Translations under genes and position numbers: made by a program
Part shown: positions 15,926 through 24,901 of the stretch, in pieces
Layout of the letters: every line of letters begins with the position of its first letter
How positions within the stretch are numbered: position 1 is the first letter of the stretch
The notes under the pieces: model-generated
Databases searched by the model: none
Seen by the model: only the letters and a program-made list of their open reading frames with translations
Told to the model about the DNA's origin: nothing
Source of the DNA: Pseudomonadota bacterium
Lineage (GTDB): Bacteria; Pseudomonadota; Alphaproteobacteria; Rhizobiales; Rhizobiaceae
Reading direction: 5' to 3'
DNA length: 45,620 nucleotides
Assembly: GCA_023404095.1 (NCBI GenBank)
Contig: JAEYDD010000031.1
Span: 1 to 45,620, forward strand

Positions 15926-16986
15926 TATTCTATTGAAGTCACTTTAGCACCATGTGTAAAACTGCCGGGCACTAGTTCCATTTCTTCCGCCCAAGCATTC
16001 ACTATCAGCTGAACAGGAACAATGGACGGAATTGCAAACAAATCAGGGTCTCCGCAATGAACATTGATTTCCAGCAAATTCACACTTTCAATGCCGGAGG
16101 AGATATCCGACACCAGGATCACTTTACCATTAAAAGACAGAACATCAGCCATAAGCCTGATGCTCTGCCGATAAACACCGGACCGTGAATGCGCATAAAT
16201 GATACAGATAAAGCCAGGGCCTACCATCTCTAGTGGGCCGTGGCGAAACTCACCGCCCAACAAAGCTGAAGCCGGAGTCTTGGTAGCCTCCATAAACATC
16301 AGGGCGGTTTGGGCAGCGCTTGCAAAAACCGTACCCCTGCCTATCACTTGAACAAACGGATGCCCACTTAAAAAAGCGACCGAACGGGATAAATAAATCC
16401 CCCCTTTCTCAAGCTGAAGACCGACTTCCCGAACGACACTATCTAAAAGAGCATTATCCACCCTGCGACCATCCAATGCTCCTGCAAGCAGATACACTAC
16501 CAGATAGGTGGTGATAAATGTCTTCGTAGATGTCATTTCCTCCCTCCCAGCCTTACATAGCAGACTGAGAGTAGCCATCGCCGCTAAAGAACTTCCAGAC
16601 TCATTTGTGACCCCAACCACTGTCAACCGTGAATGATGCCGTTCACCAAGTTGTTTAAGCAGTTCAATCACCTCATAGCTCTCGCCTGACTGTGAGATGG
16701 CAACCAATAAAGTGCGCTCTGTCAGAACTGAAGACTGAAAATGCAATAGCTCCCCGGCATTGATAGCAAAAGCGGGTATATTATAAGCGGTCATCATGGT
16801 CGCGGCAGCTTGCGATACAAAATAAGAACTTCCCATACCGGTAAGTACTATTTTGTCATAGTCACCGGTTGTCCACAGAGTACAGACAGCATCCAAACGC
16901 TCCTTTCCTTCTCTTGAATGATAATAGCCAAGAGTACGTTCCAACATTTCCGGTTGTTCTTGTATTTCTTTGATGAACTGATTCAT
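15925..16986 (-). CDS. SIS-domain sugar-phosphate isomerase/deaminase (GlmS-C/AgaS-like)
   Basis: This cytoplasmic protein (353 aa) has two SIS domains and no glutaminase domain. The first contains TGMGSSYFVSQAA (49-61) and SQSGES (98-103); the second contains IGRGTVFASAAQTALMFMEA (215-234) and GGEFRHGPLEMV (244-255), matching the GlmS isomerase half. Members of this group include amino-sugar-phosphate isomerases and deaminases (AgaS, NagB-II) and fructosamine deglycases (FrlB). With the overlapping ROK kinase and the AGE epimerase in the same locus, conversion of an amino-sugar phosphate into fructose 6-phosphate is the best guess. Which amino sugar is undetermined. Confidence 0.85.
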   Translation of the reverse strand: MNQFIKEIQEQPEMLERTLGYYHSREGKERLDAVCTLWTTGDYDKIVLTGMGSSYFVSQAAATMMTAYNIPAFAINAGELLHFQSSVLTERTLLVAISQSGESYEVIELLKQLGERHHSRLTVVGVTNESGSSLAAMATLSLLCKAGREEMTSTKTFITTYLVVYLLAGALDGRRVDNALLDSVVREVGLQLEKGGIYLSRSVAFLSGHPFVQVIGRGTVFASAAQTALMFMEATKTPASALLGGEFRHGPLEMVGPGFICIIYAHSRSGVYRQSIRLMADVLSFNGKVILVSDISSGIESVNLLEINVHCGDPDLFAIPSIVPVQLIVNAWAEEMELVPGSFTHGAKVTSIE

Positions 16987-17060
16987 AAAAAATATTTGTT
17001 TTTTATTGATTAAACACTACCAATTCCGCTAATGAGCTATTTTATTGCATCAGCAATAGG

Positions 17061-18680
17061 TCATTTTCCTTCAATATACCTCTTATAACCTTCATAAGTG
17101 TCCGTTCCCGGCTTAAAGGTAGCCCAACTGAAATTCGTAATATGATCGGTAAACATTCCGGCAACCCTTAATTGTTCTTCCAACTCTGACCAAGGCTTGG
17201 TACGCATTGTAATCTTCGGACACCAGCATTCCTTAAACGACTCGATGTCTACCCCGAAAATCACTCCGTTGGCATCGCAGGCTTTCTTTATTTCGGCAAA
17301 CCAATTGGGCAGATCCACATCAAAGTCCACCAGACAACGTCCGCCTATGTCCTGAAGATAAAGAACATCAATATCGGGTGTTTGGGCAAATATCTTACCG
17401 AACCACTCCCCACAAAGATCGGCCGGCATGCCACGCCACAAGGCAGGAGCGATGCAGACTTCCTTGGGAGATTTCGACTTTATATAAGCCGCCACCGTCT
17501 GCAAATAGTTGGCCAGCATGGAGAGTGAAGGTTCTTGCTGCCACCCCACGGGATAGGAGCCATCGTGAAACTCTTCCGTTATATACCAACCATCCAGGCA
17601 GGGATGATTTCCCCAAAGGGCAAACAGTTCATCAAAGACCTGCTTGTTCCGCTCTACGAGGAAATCGTATTGCTCGGGGCTTGCAGTGTCTTTTTTGCTA
17701 TAATCACCGGGATAAAGCCCTACGATAAGCTTCATTCCATTCTGCTTGGCAGCCTCGAACATCCGGTTCATGATATCATATTGTTTCGTGACCCAAGGAA
17801 GTTTTGTTGGAACATAAAAAGAAGTTTTTTCTTCTGCACGGTCATTGAACCCCTCGGCATACTGTATAATCCAGGTATCAATGCCCACCTCTTGGCTTGC
17901 TTTAAACTCCTTATCCCAATCGGTGTTTTCATATACCCCGTCCAATTGAATAAACACACTGGAAAACTTTGGAGCCCCTTTGAACTCGGGAGCATAAGAA
18001 GTCAACTGCTCCAGATTGTCAATGCAGAACGAACCGGTACACATTACACCCTCATCATTGGTTACTTCTATCCGATACCCCTCAAAGCGGTTCAGCATCA
18101 GTTTATTATCCCCCATATCATGTCCCTTGACAAAAGTAAAGGCTTCGTATGGCATCACCACCCGAGTCCACTCTTCTTGAGTCAACACCTCTTTGTCCAC
18201 ATATTCAAAGAATTGCCAGCGCCCTTTGTCGTGCAGTGTCCCCTGGGTGAACATGCCTGCATCTTGAATTATCATAAAACGGAATGTACCCTTGTTGTTC
18301 TTATTACCCTTCACCCAAATGGAAAGTCCCAGAGGATGAAAAGATAAATCACTGCGGTAGTCTCCACCACTTTGCTGGATATACACCGATTCCGCTTCGG
18401 AAGAATTGCCGGAAAAAGAGTATCTGATTTCAAAACTTCCTGCACCTTCTACACAGTCATCACTGACAAAACGGTCTATCGAACTTTTAGGCGAGGCAGG
18501 AGTTACCTTCATATCATACACCACACAATTCATCTCATCATAAGCGTTCAATGTCTTCACAGCACGAGCTTCTGTCAAGATATCCTCGCTTGTGGGGAGC
18601 TGCTTATTGCTGCAAGCTGCCATACATAGCAACAAAGAAGACAAGGTTGCCAGAATCATTCTTTTTTTCATGGCTGTCAT
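17061..18680 (-). CDS. DUF4434 lipoprotein with N-terminal carbohydrate-binding-like domain
   Basis: I start at the ATG at 18680 because it overlaps the upstream TGA (ATGA) and gives a lipoprotein signal ending LLCMAAC. An upstream extension would overlap the ADP-ribosylglycohydrolase-like gene. Residues about 45-230 look like a CBM11/CIA30-type jelly roll (LGLSIWVKGN, WTRVVMPYEAF). The DUF4434-like barrel follows. Its shared glutamates are E370 in GWYITEEF and E480 in GVDIESF, with YLQDIGG between. It is the only DUF4434 member here with a lipobox, so it may be anchored in the outer membrane and perhaps surface-exposed. It is more divergent than the other four, but the motif order is the same. 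Hydrolase activity is inferred. Confidence 0.78.
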   Translation of the reverse strand: MTAMKKRMILATLSSLLLCMAACSNKQLPTSEDILTEARAVKTLNAYDEMNCVVYDMKVTPASPKSSIDRFVSDDCVEGAGSFEIRYSFSGNSSEAESVYIQQSGGDYRSDLSFHPLGLSIWVKGNKNNKGTFRFMIIQDAGMFTQGTLHDKGRWQFFEYVDKEVLTQEEWTRVVMPYEAFTFVKGHDMGDNKLMLNRFEGYRIEVTNDEGVMCTGSFCIDNLEQLTSYAPEFKGAPKFSSVFIQLDGVYENTDWDKEFKASQEVGIDTWIIQYAEGFNDRAEEKTSFYVPTKLPWVTKQYDIMNRMFEAAKQNGMKLIVGLYPGDYSKKDTASPEQYDFLVERNKQVFDELFALWGNHPCLDGWYITEEFHDGSYPVGWQQEPSLSMLANYLQTVAAYIKSKSPKEVCIAPALWRGMPADLCGEWFGKIFAQTPDIDVLYLQDIGGRCLVDFDVDLPNWFAEIKKACDANGVIFGVDIESFKECWCPKITMRTKPWSELEEQLRVAGMFTDHITNFSWATFKPGTDTYEGYKRYIEGK

Positions 18681-20188
18681 TTCGTTGTATAGGTTATAAT
18701 TTCGGTAATCCATATCTTTCCGCCGGACACGGGATTTTTCCATTTAAAAGTCACTGCGTGCTTACCCACCGGACAGTCGTAGCAGAAGAACAACTCGCAC
18801 TTCCGGTGATTGAGTTCCTGAGGCAAAGCAGTGGTCTCATGCAATTTCCCATCTATATACACCTCCATTTCGGCCGTATAGTCTGTCGGAAGAGCACCTG
18901 CGACGTACCCCTTCACCACCAGACCTGTGCCTACGAAAGTGAATGGATTCACCTCATCTATCGATTTTTCAACAGTAAGTTTGCCACTAACTTTCAGGTC
19001 CTCAAAGGCCACTTCCAACGCAACAGGACGAATATCCTCCCGCTTGATTTCAAAAGCATTCCCTATTTTCGCATTTCCATGCTTCCGGAGCATATCACAA
19101 GCATGTTTATAAGTCATTTCGTAAGCCTTGTTCAGACTTATGTCTGTATGAGAAAAAGGCCGGTCTTCCACCTCATACAAAGTCCCTTTCCAGTATTCGG
19201 GAATGTTGCTGTAACCTATCATGGTTCCCAATATACCTGCTGCCGATGCCGGGTTGCAGTCAGAATCCTGCCCAGCACGGGTAGAGATATCAATGGTTTT
19301 TGTAAAATCACCCTCTCCATAGAGCAATCCTAAAAGGATGTAGGCCCCGTTGATTTTCGTACCGATATTAAAAGAATTGTGGATGCCTTCGGGACAACTG
19401 ATTTCTTCGCTCCACTTGTTCTGCAGTTCAAACCAAGTACGCTTCCAGTCATTGGGATATTTCTTGTGCCAACGAATGACATCGGACATGCACTTGTGAA
19501 AATCGCTTTCCTCCGGTATGATTTTAAGGGCTTCTTCCACAATATACTCCATATCATCACTGACATAGGCCAAAGAATACATGGCTGCAACATACACCCC
19601 CCCGTACCAACCTTCGCCATAAGACATGATGTGACCTACCTTATCGCAAATTTCAGCCGCTTGATTGGGCATCCCAGGCGACATAATTCCGGCAAAATCA
19701 GCCTCAATCTGAAAATCGATACAATGGGCATGAGGGTTGTTCTTCCAATGCCCGCTCTGAGGAGCTTTCATTCCTTGCAGCAGGTTATAGCGCGCTACCT
19801 GATTGGCATGCCACAAGGGATATTCCGTTCGCTTAAAGGCAACGGCAAACGAATCCACCGGAGCATCCAAACCGCATCTTTCAAAGACTTCGACAAATGT
19901 CAAATCTACATAGACATCATCATAAAGTCCCGGAAAGCTATCGTACCATTTTTTCACCATGTGTTCATTCCAAGGAATGGGAATATAATCCTGAATAATA
20001 GTTCCCAGGAATTTGAATTCGGTGGGACCACCATAACTGCACCCTAACGTTTGCCCGGCCCAAGCACCTTTCACCTTATCCTTCAGCACTTGCTCTGACA
20101 AAATTCTCTTTTCGTTCTTTTTAAAAGCAGCTTTTACTTCAAAGGTACCAAACAGAACCAATAAAGTCAAGAGAAATACTTTTTTCAT
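18677..20188 (-). CDS. Exported ADP-ribosylglycohydrolase-like protein, copy A
   Basis: This 503-residue protein has a signal peptide (MKKVFLLTLLVLFGTFEVKA) and an ADP-ribosyl_GH domain (about 32-330). Metal-site motifs are present: GLYDDVYVDLTF (87-98) for the first DD pair and TRAGQDSDCNPAS (303-315) for the C-terminal D-x-D. A beta-rich domain (about 385-503) follows that standard DraG/ARH enzymes lack. Characterised relatives cleave N- or O-glycosidic bonds of ribofuranosyl groups using two Mg ions. Export to the periplasm suggests it acts on a ribosyl-containing nutrient. It is clearly paralogous to the 32.4-kb gene. Both ends overlap neighbours by four bases (ATGA), indicating coupled translation with two DUF4434 genes. 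Confidence 0.85.
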   Translation of the reverse strand: MKKVFLLTLLVLFGTFEVKAAFKKNEKRILSEQVLKDKVKGAWAGQTLGCSYGGPTEFKFLGTIIQDYIPIPWNEHMVKKWYDSFPGLYDDVYVDLTFVEVFERCGLDAPVDSFAVAFKRTEYPLWHANQVARYNLLQGMKAPQSGHWKNNPHAHCIDFQIEADFAGIMSPGMPNQAAEICDKVGHIMSYGEGWYGGVYVAAMYSLAYVSDDMEYIVEEALKIIPEESDFHKCMSDVIRWHKKYPNDWKRTWFELQNKWSEEISCPEGIHNSFNIGTKINGAYILLGLLYGEGDFTKTIDISTRAGQDSDCNPASAAGILGTMIGYSNIPEYWKGTLYEVEDRPFSHTDISLNKAYEMTYKHACDMLRKHGNAKIGNAFEIKREDIRPVALEVAFEDLKVSGKLTVEKSIDEVNPFTFVGTGLVVKGYVAGALPTDYTAEMEVYIDGKLHETTALPQELNHRKCELFFCYDCPVGKHAVTFKWKNPVSGGKIWITEIITYTTK

Positions 20189-21252
20189 TCACACTTCTTT
20201 TGATAATGATTATACCATTCTGTATATTGCTCATATAATTTTATAGAATCCGGATGCCCTGCCACAATATCTGTATCAGGTTTGTTCATAATGCCCAAAT
20301 ATTGATAGCAGAGCACCTTATCCACATAAGGGGACACAGCTTCCAGCTGCCTGATAATGCGTTTGCCAAAATCAGCAGGAAGCAAATTACCACCGGTTCC
20401 ATCCTCAAAATAAAACAATTCGACATCTGCCCACAAACGAGCCCTGCAAGCTTTTTCATGCGCCTTATACAATATTTCATAGAACTTGGCCGAGTCTTCC
20501 AATGAAGTATGGTTCACTCCCACCCCGTCCTGATAGGCTATGATATCAATATTCATCTTCTCCAACTGACGAACAAAATGATCATCAAAACGGGCTTCCT
20601 TGATAAAATAAGGGGCTATCAGGTTCACACAATTGGGCGTCAGGCGTTGGGCAAATGCCGCAGTCTCATTGACATAGTTCACACAAGCATCCACAAAATA
20701 AGGTTGCAGCATGGCTTCATTCGGGAAATACCACCCATAAAAACACGCATGATGACTGTACCTCTCAGCTATCTCTTCCATCGCCTGGAAACGAACTGTC
20801 TGTACTCCCTTGTCCAACATCATGTTGTAAGCATCTAAATCGCCCCAAAAATCATTGCTGACAAAAAATTTGATACCACATTCATCTGCCGCAGAAAGGA
20901 CAGCTTCCAGCGGGTCATCACACCCCATTGGAATCCGAGGAGCAATTTTAGAAGGATAGAAGGGTTTGCCGGCACGAGCCACTCCCATCAAAACCAAATA
21001 CTCCATACCGACCTCACGGATTTCAAACACCTTCCTGCGCCATTGGTCGGCAGTAAAATGGGCCAATGCTTCATTCCAATACCCGCCTTCGGCTGCCGAA
21101 TGTTGAAATTCAAACCAAGAGCCCGAAATAGGCTTGGTCTTCTTGTCCGAACACAATGTGGTGGCGGCAGCAGGAACTGCATGCATAGCTTCGGGTATGG
21201 TCACAGCCACACTTCCCAAGCCTAAATATCTTATAAAATCACGTCTTCTCAT
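20185..21252 (-). CDS. DUF4434 protein with Tat-type signal
   Basis: This 355-residue single-domain member starts MRRRDFIRYLGLGSVAVT, a twin-arginine signal (RRxFI with a hydrophobic core). The barrel opens with PISGSWFEFQH. Conserved residues are E179 in FYGWYFPNEA, the AYQDGVG segment (239-245) and E278 in LWADVELF. It has no accessory domain. It is probably folded in the cytoplasm and exported, which can indicate a cofactor or metal. Its stop overlaps the next start by four bases. It most resembles the 8.7-kb paralogue around the motifs. Glycosidase role is inferred. Confidence 0.82.
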   Translation of the reverse strand: MRRRDFIRYLGLGSVAVTIPEAMHAVPAAATTLCSDKKTKPISGSWFEFQHSAAEGGYWNEALAHFTADQWRRKVFEIREVGMEYLVLMGVARAGKPFYPSKIAPRIPMGCDDPLEAVLSAADECGIKFFVSNDFWGDLDAYNMMLDKGVQTVRFQAMEEIAERYSHHACFYGWYFPNEAMLQPYFVDACVNYVNETAAFAQRLTPNCVNLIAPYFIKEARFDDHFVRQLEKMNIDIIAYQDGVGVNHTSLEDSAKFYEILYKAHEKACRARLWADVELFYFEDGTGGNLLPADFGKRIIRQLEAVSPYVDKVLCYQYLGIMNKPDTDIVAGHPDSIKLYEQYTEWYNHYQKKCE

Positions 21253-21273
21253 CTCTTGTTCTTTTTTTCTGTT

Positions 21274-22380
21274 TTACTCAATAATTTTATCAGCCAATTC
21301 CCACCCCATGAGGGTCGAGATATAAGGAATTATCCACATAGCCATTTTCCTATGTCCACTGTATCCGGGATGCCAGGCTGCACCCAAATCTGTTGTCCTG
21401 TTATAAAGTCCTTCATCCAGCCTCAGCAGAAAGAGTTTCGGATCATTCAATTCAGACACTATTGTTTCATAATAACTGAACACCGGAGCCTGCATAGCAA
21501 CCGGATAAAGGCAGAGAATAGGAATATTCCCATAATGCTCGCGCAACTGTGCTATTATCTGCATATAAGCTTTTACAAACTCTCTCTTGTAAGGATGCGG
21601 TTCTGTAGAAAAATCGTTCGAGCCTAAATTTATAACCACCAAATCCGGTCGATAGCCCGTGAAATTCCATTTAACAGTAAGGTCTTCATCAAGAGTATTT
21701 AGCATTCGGTCTTTCATCGTTACTTTCGACACCCTCACCGAATCACCGTAGTTACGGGCTACTCCTCTGCCCGAATGGGCAACCAACGTATAATCGGCAT
21801 CATAATAGCGGGCTACCATGGCTGCAAAGGCATGATTACAGTTTTCCGTTTCCACCCCAAAAGGCTCATCACGGTGCCTACCATCCACCCCATACCCACA
21901 AGTAAGCGAGTTGCCGATAAACTCAATATGACGGGTACGCACAGTAGGACTTGCCTGCAACTGTCCCGAAGCAGAGAGCACAAATCGGTGGATGGTTGTC
22001 TTTCCAAACTCTCCCTCAGAACGTTTTTGCATCCTCAAGCTATGAAGACGCTTATCTATCCCCGACACCACATTAATTAGAGTATCTGTCCCGCACACCT
22101 TTACAACCCGGTGCAGTTCATCATCCACAAACACATTGTAGTAGCTTGTTCCGGTTTCAGAGACTATCAAAGAGAGTCTTCCGCCCGTAAAACGAGTCTC
22201 CCAATAGGTGCCCACCCAATCGAAAGATACCGACCCGTCCGAGGAAACCAGCGTTCTGCCAACATATCTCACGGCCGGATCATTCCCTTTGAAAACCTTG
22301 CCACAACTCTTAGCAGAAAGCTCCGACAGGCAACACATCTCTATTAGGATAAACAGGTATAGATAACAGCGCTTCATCAC
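21274..22380 (-). CDS. CE2-like SGNH carbohydrate esterase
   Basis: This is a 368-residue exported protein. An N-terminal beta-sandwich (about 30-140) precedes an SGNH hydrolase domain, the layout of carbohydrate esterase family 2. The nucleophile is S158 in EFIGNSLTCGYG. VINLGSNDFS gives the Asn block and H337 in AWHPGYSGH the catalytic histidine. CE2 enzymes remove O-acetyl groups from sugars and often use a Ser-His dyad. Within this PUL it would strip acetyl (or another acyl) groups so that the glycosidases can act. It lies 7 bp after one DUF4434 gene and 21 bp before another, so it is certainly co-transcribed with them. An acyltransferase-type SGNH role is less likely. Confidence 0.83.
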   Translation of the reverse strand: MMKRCYLYLFILIEMCCLSELSAKSCGKVFKGNDPAVRYVGRTLVSSDGSVSFDWVGTYWETRFTGGRLSLIVSETGTSYYNVFVDDELHRVVKVCGTDTLINVVSGIDKRLHSLRMQKRSEGEFGKTTIHRFVLSASGQLQASPTVRTRHIEFIGNSLTCGYGVDGRHRDEPFGVETENCNHAFAAMVARYYDADYTLVAHSGRGVARNYGDSVRVSKVTMKDRMLNTLDEDLTVKWNFTGYRPDLVVINLGSNDFSTEPHPYKREFVKAYMQIIAQLREHYGNIPILCLYPVAMQAPVFSYYETIVSELNDPKLFLLRLDEGLYNRTTDLGAAWHPGYSGHRKMAMWIIPYISTLMGWELADKIIE

Positions 22381-22387
22381 TTTCTTT

Positions 22388-23770
22388 TTATTTACGTGTT
22401 TTATTCCTATATTTCAGTTCTTTCAAATATCTCATATACCCATTGAACAAGTTGATTGTACGCGCTTCGCCCACACGGATAGACATCTCCGGATCGTTGA
22501 AAACACCGGGGAACTGATAGCAAAGGATCTTCTCGAAATTGTCAAACAGATTCAAATCATGAATAATCTGCTCTATAGGACGGGGATACAAAGAATTGTC
22601 CGGATTGAATAGAAAAGCCTCAAGATCGAACCACAAGTGCGCATTCGCCTCATCGCAAACCTTCTGCAACAAATCGGCAGCCTCTTTGCCGCTTATATCG
22701 GTTGCCGGCATACGTGCAAAGCCGAATGGACAAAGAATATCCAGATATTTCAATAATTCCGGATAAGTATCCATCCCAACAGGGACATCAAAACTATTAG
22801 TGGCAAGCATTATGGGTTTCTCAGGAGCTAAAGCACTACAAAACTCCTTAAATTCCTTGAAGAAATGTACTATTTCAACTTTTCTTTCCTTACTGCGTTG
22901 TGGATCTGGTTCCCAGTTATTTAGGCCCCCACCACTTTCTTCGGATACATAGAAAGCATAAAAAGACTCATGATGCCCATACATATCCCACAGTTCTTTG
23001 GCAACCCGTTTGTGCCATTCCAAGGACTCGGGGGTAAAGTCGAACCAAGCGAACATACCAACCCCCATCAATACTTGCATTCCTTGCTTATCCGCTTCCG
23101 AGAGAATGGCTTCGATAGGATCTTCAGCTGCAATGTCCATACGGCCGGGATATAATTTAGAAGGATAGAAAGCCTTCCCCGGATAATCCTCAACGGTAGT
23201 AGAACTTCCGATATAAGCTTGATGGCGAAATACTTCCTGAATTACCACCATATCCATCTCAATCTTGTGCATGGAACGAATCATCTCTCTCCAATGGTCA
23301 TCGGTCATCTTTTTGATATCTTGATTCCAGTGCTTACCTTCCTCTTCACTCCAATGATAGATTCCGGTCCAAGCACCTGAAATCTGCTGAATGGAACGAA
23401 TGTCCGATTGAATTACTTCTATTTCTTTTGTCTTACGATATACTCTTTTGCCATCAGACACCTTCAAAATCACCTTATGCTTGCCCACTTTATCTTTCAT
23501 GGGAATCATAATCTTCACAACATCCGATTTACTTGATGATATTTTCAAAGTTGTATCACACAATAAAGCAGATTTTTTCTCTTTATCCCAAAAAAGGGAA
23601 ACTTGATAAGTTTGCAGAGAATTACCCCTATTCACAATTCCTCCACGTATATCCAAATTTATCTTATTTGAAATTTTGCCGGGAGGTATCAATGTTAAAC
23701 CCACTTTCTCATTAGAGTACATATTCACAGTACAAAACAGAGAAAAAAGAAACAATAATAAATATTTCAT
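22388..23770 (-). CDS. DUF4434 protein with N-terminal Ig-like domain
   Basis: This 460-residue exported protein has signal MKYLLLFLFSLFCTVNM, then an Ig/CARDB-like beta-sandwich (about 20-122: VNRGNSLQTYQVSLFWD, GKHKVILKVSDG), then the DUF4434 barrel from SGAWTGIYHW. The shared acidic residues are E278 in FYVSEESG and E384 in LWFDLEAF. The middle YQD segment seen in the other four is replaced by DILCPFGFAR, so this copy may differ in substrate binding. It is flanked by the phosphoesterase and the CE2-like esterase. The true start is clear, since little space remains upstream. Function is unproven. Confidence 0.82.
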   Translation of the reverse strand: MKYLLLFLFSLFCTVNMYSNEKVGLTLIPPGKISNKINLDIRGGIVNRGNSLQTYQVSLFWDKEKKSALLCDTTLKISSSKSDVVKIMIPMKDKVGKHKVILKVSDGKRVYRKTKEIEVIQSDIRSIQQISGAWTGIYHWSEEEGKHWNQDIKKMTDDHWREMIRSMHKIEMDMVVIQEVFRHQAYIGSSTTVEDYPGKAFYPSKLYPGRMDIAAEDPIEAILSEADKQGMQVLMGVGMFAWFDFTPESLEWHKRVAKELWDMYGHHESFYAFYVSEESGGGLNNWEPDPQRSKERKVEIVHFFKEFKEFCSALAPEKPIMLATNSFDVPVGMDTYPELLKYLDILCPFGFARMPATDISGKEAADLLQKVCDEANAHLWFDLEAFLFNPDNSLYPRPIEQIIHDLNLFDNFEKILCYQFPGVFNDPEMSIRVGEARTINLFNGYMRYLKELKYRNKTRK

Positions 23771-23799
23771 AATTACCTTTTTTGAAAGTATAATTTCTA

Positions 23800-24792
23800 T
23801 TAATAGAAGCTGTTGGGAAAAGTGACAAAAGATTCCATCTCATTATTAGCTACGCGAATATAAGTATCAAACCTACGTTCACCTTCATGCAAAACAATGA
23901 CACGAGCTCCATTAGAAGACAAATCATTATAAACAGTTTTTCCACCTGTATAACGACCATAAGCCAACAACACTTCTTTATATGCTACTGCATAATCATT
24001 ATCATGATCATGTCCAACGAAGATACCCATCACATCACCACACTCCTTAACTGAAGTGAAAAAGCCAGAATTGGTAGTTGGACAACATACCATTTCTCCC
24101 TTACAACCAAACAAACGGTTTTTATCTTCCAGTAATGCATCTTTATATTCTGGGAGAGCAATATGGAAAAAAGCCAATGCAGGCAGAGGTATACCTCCGT
24201 TGTTTTCTGCAAACTTCTTACTGTGCTCACGATACCAAGCTATCTGATTAAATTTAATCCAATCATAACCCGGAACTGACTTAATTTGAGTATAAGAATG
24301 AGAATCAATGCAATACAGTAATGCCGCATCTTTATTCTTATCTTTTGAAGATTTCACAGTCAGCACATAATCCGGAACCACCTCACTTATACGGGTAGGC
24401 ATTAGACTGCCTTTCTTCTTCGCAATATAGTCATAGAGTTCCGGACGGGTATGATCGTATTCGTCGTCATGATTACCAAATACGACAGCAAAAGGAATAT
24501 TACGTTTGATACAAACGTCCAACACTATATCCAACCCTTTAAAAGATTCGTTAGAAACCACAACATCTCCCGTGAATATTACAAATTCGGGCTTCTCTAT
24601 ATCCAAGACCTCATTCATACGATCCAGTGCTACCTGAGAATTGACCTGATCATCATATTTATAATGGACATCCGTAAACTGTACTATTTTAAATGTTCTA
24701 TTCTGATTGAATTTCAATGTCTCTTTTTGTCCCCATACTGTAAAAATATTCAATAAAGCCATAAGGGAAAAAAGTACTTTCTTACATGTCAT
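23800..24792 (-). CDS. Metallophosphoesterase, Dcr2/purple-acid-phosphatase-like
   Basis: This 330-residue exported calcineurin-fold enzyme has signal MTCKKVLFSLMALLNIFTVWG. Metal ligands appear in order: QFTDVHY (D41, H43), FTGDVV (D76), GNHDDE (N107, H108), FFHIALPE and GHDHDND. The arrangement resembles the yeast Dcr2 and bacterial purple-acid-phosphatase-like group, which hydrolyse phosphomono- or diesters with two metals. It is the first gene after a terminator-like hairpin (24823-24877), so it may have its own expression level. The presence of two unrelated phosphoesterases in one PUL hints at phosphate groups in the substrate. Confidence 0.85.
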   Translation of the reverse strand: MTCKKVLFSLMALLNIFTVWGQKETLKFNQNRTFKIVQFTDVHYKYDDQVNSQVALDRMNEVLDIEKPEFVIFTGDVVVSNESFKGLDIVLDVCIKRNIPFAVVFGNHDDEYDHTRPELYDYIAKKKGSLMPTRISEVVPDYVLTVKSSKDKNKDAALLYCIDSHSYTQIKSVPGYDWIKFNQIAWYREHSKKFAENNGGIPLPALAFFHIALPEYKDALLEDKNRLFGCKGEMVCCPTTNSGFFTSVKECGDVMGIFVGHDHDNDYAVAYKEVLLAYGRYTGGKTVYNDLSSNGARVIVLHEGERRFDTYIRVANNEMESFVTFPNSFY

Positions 24793-24822
24793 AATCTAAG
24801 TCCGATAAACTAATTAATAAAA

Positions 24823-24877
24823 ACCCAAAAAACAAAAATAGGCGGGATTATCACTCTTAAGACGAATTCCCGCCTAT
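24823..24877 (-). terminator. Terminator-like hairpin after the SusCD block
   Basis: On the minus strand, ATAGGCGGGAATT and AATCCCGCCTAT form a 12-bp GC-rich stem (arms 24838-24849 and 24866-24877, one bulge) followed by a T-rich run (complement of 24823-24837). It lies 24 bp after the DUF5018 stop. It would end or attenuate transcripts from the SusCD block, lowering expression of the fourteen genes downstream, as often seen behind susD-type genes. Confidence 0.75.
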
Positions 24878-24901
24878 CAATCACCAGCTACATGTTACTT
24901 C

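Noticed and set aside
17535..19333. Plus-strand reading frames of 260-270 codons
   Set aside because: They are antisense to the DUF4434 lipoprotein and ADP-ribosylglycohydrolase-like genes, with no motifs.
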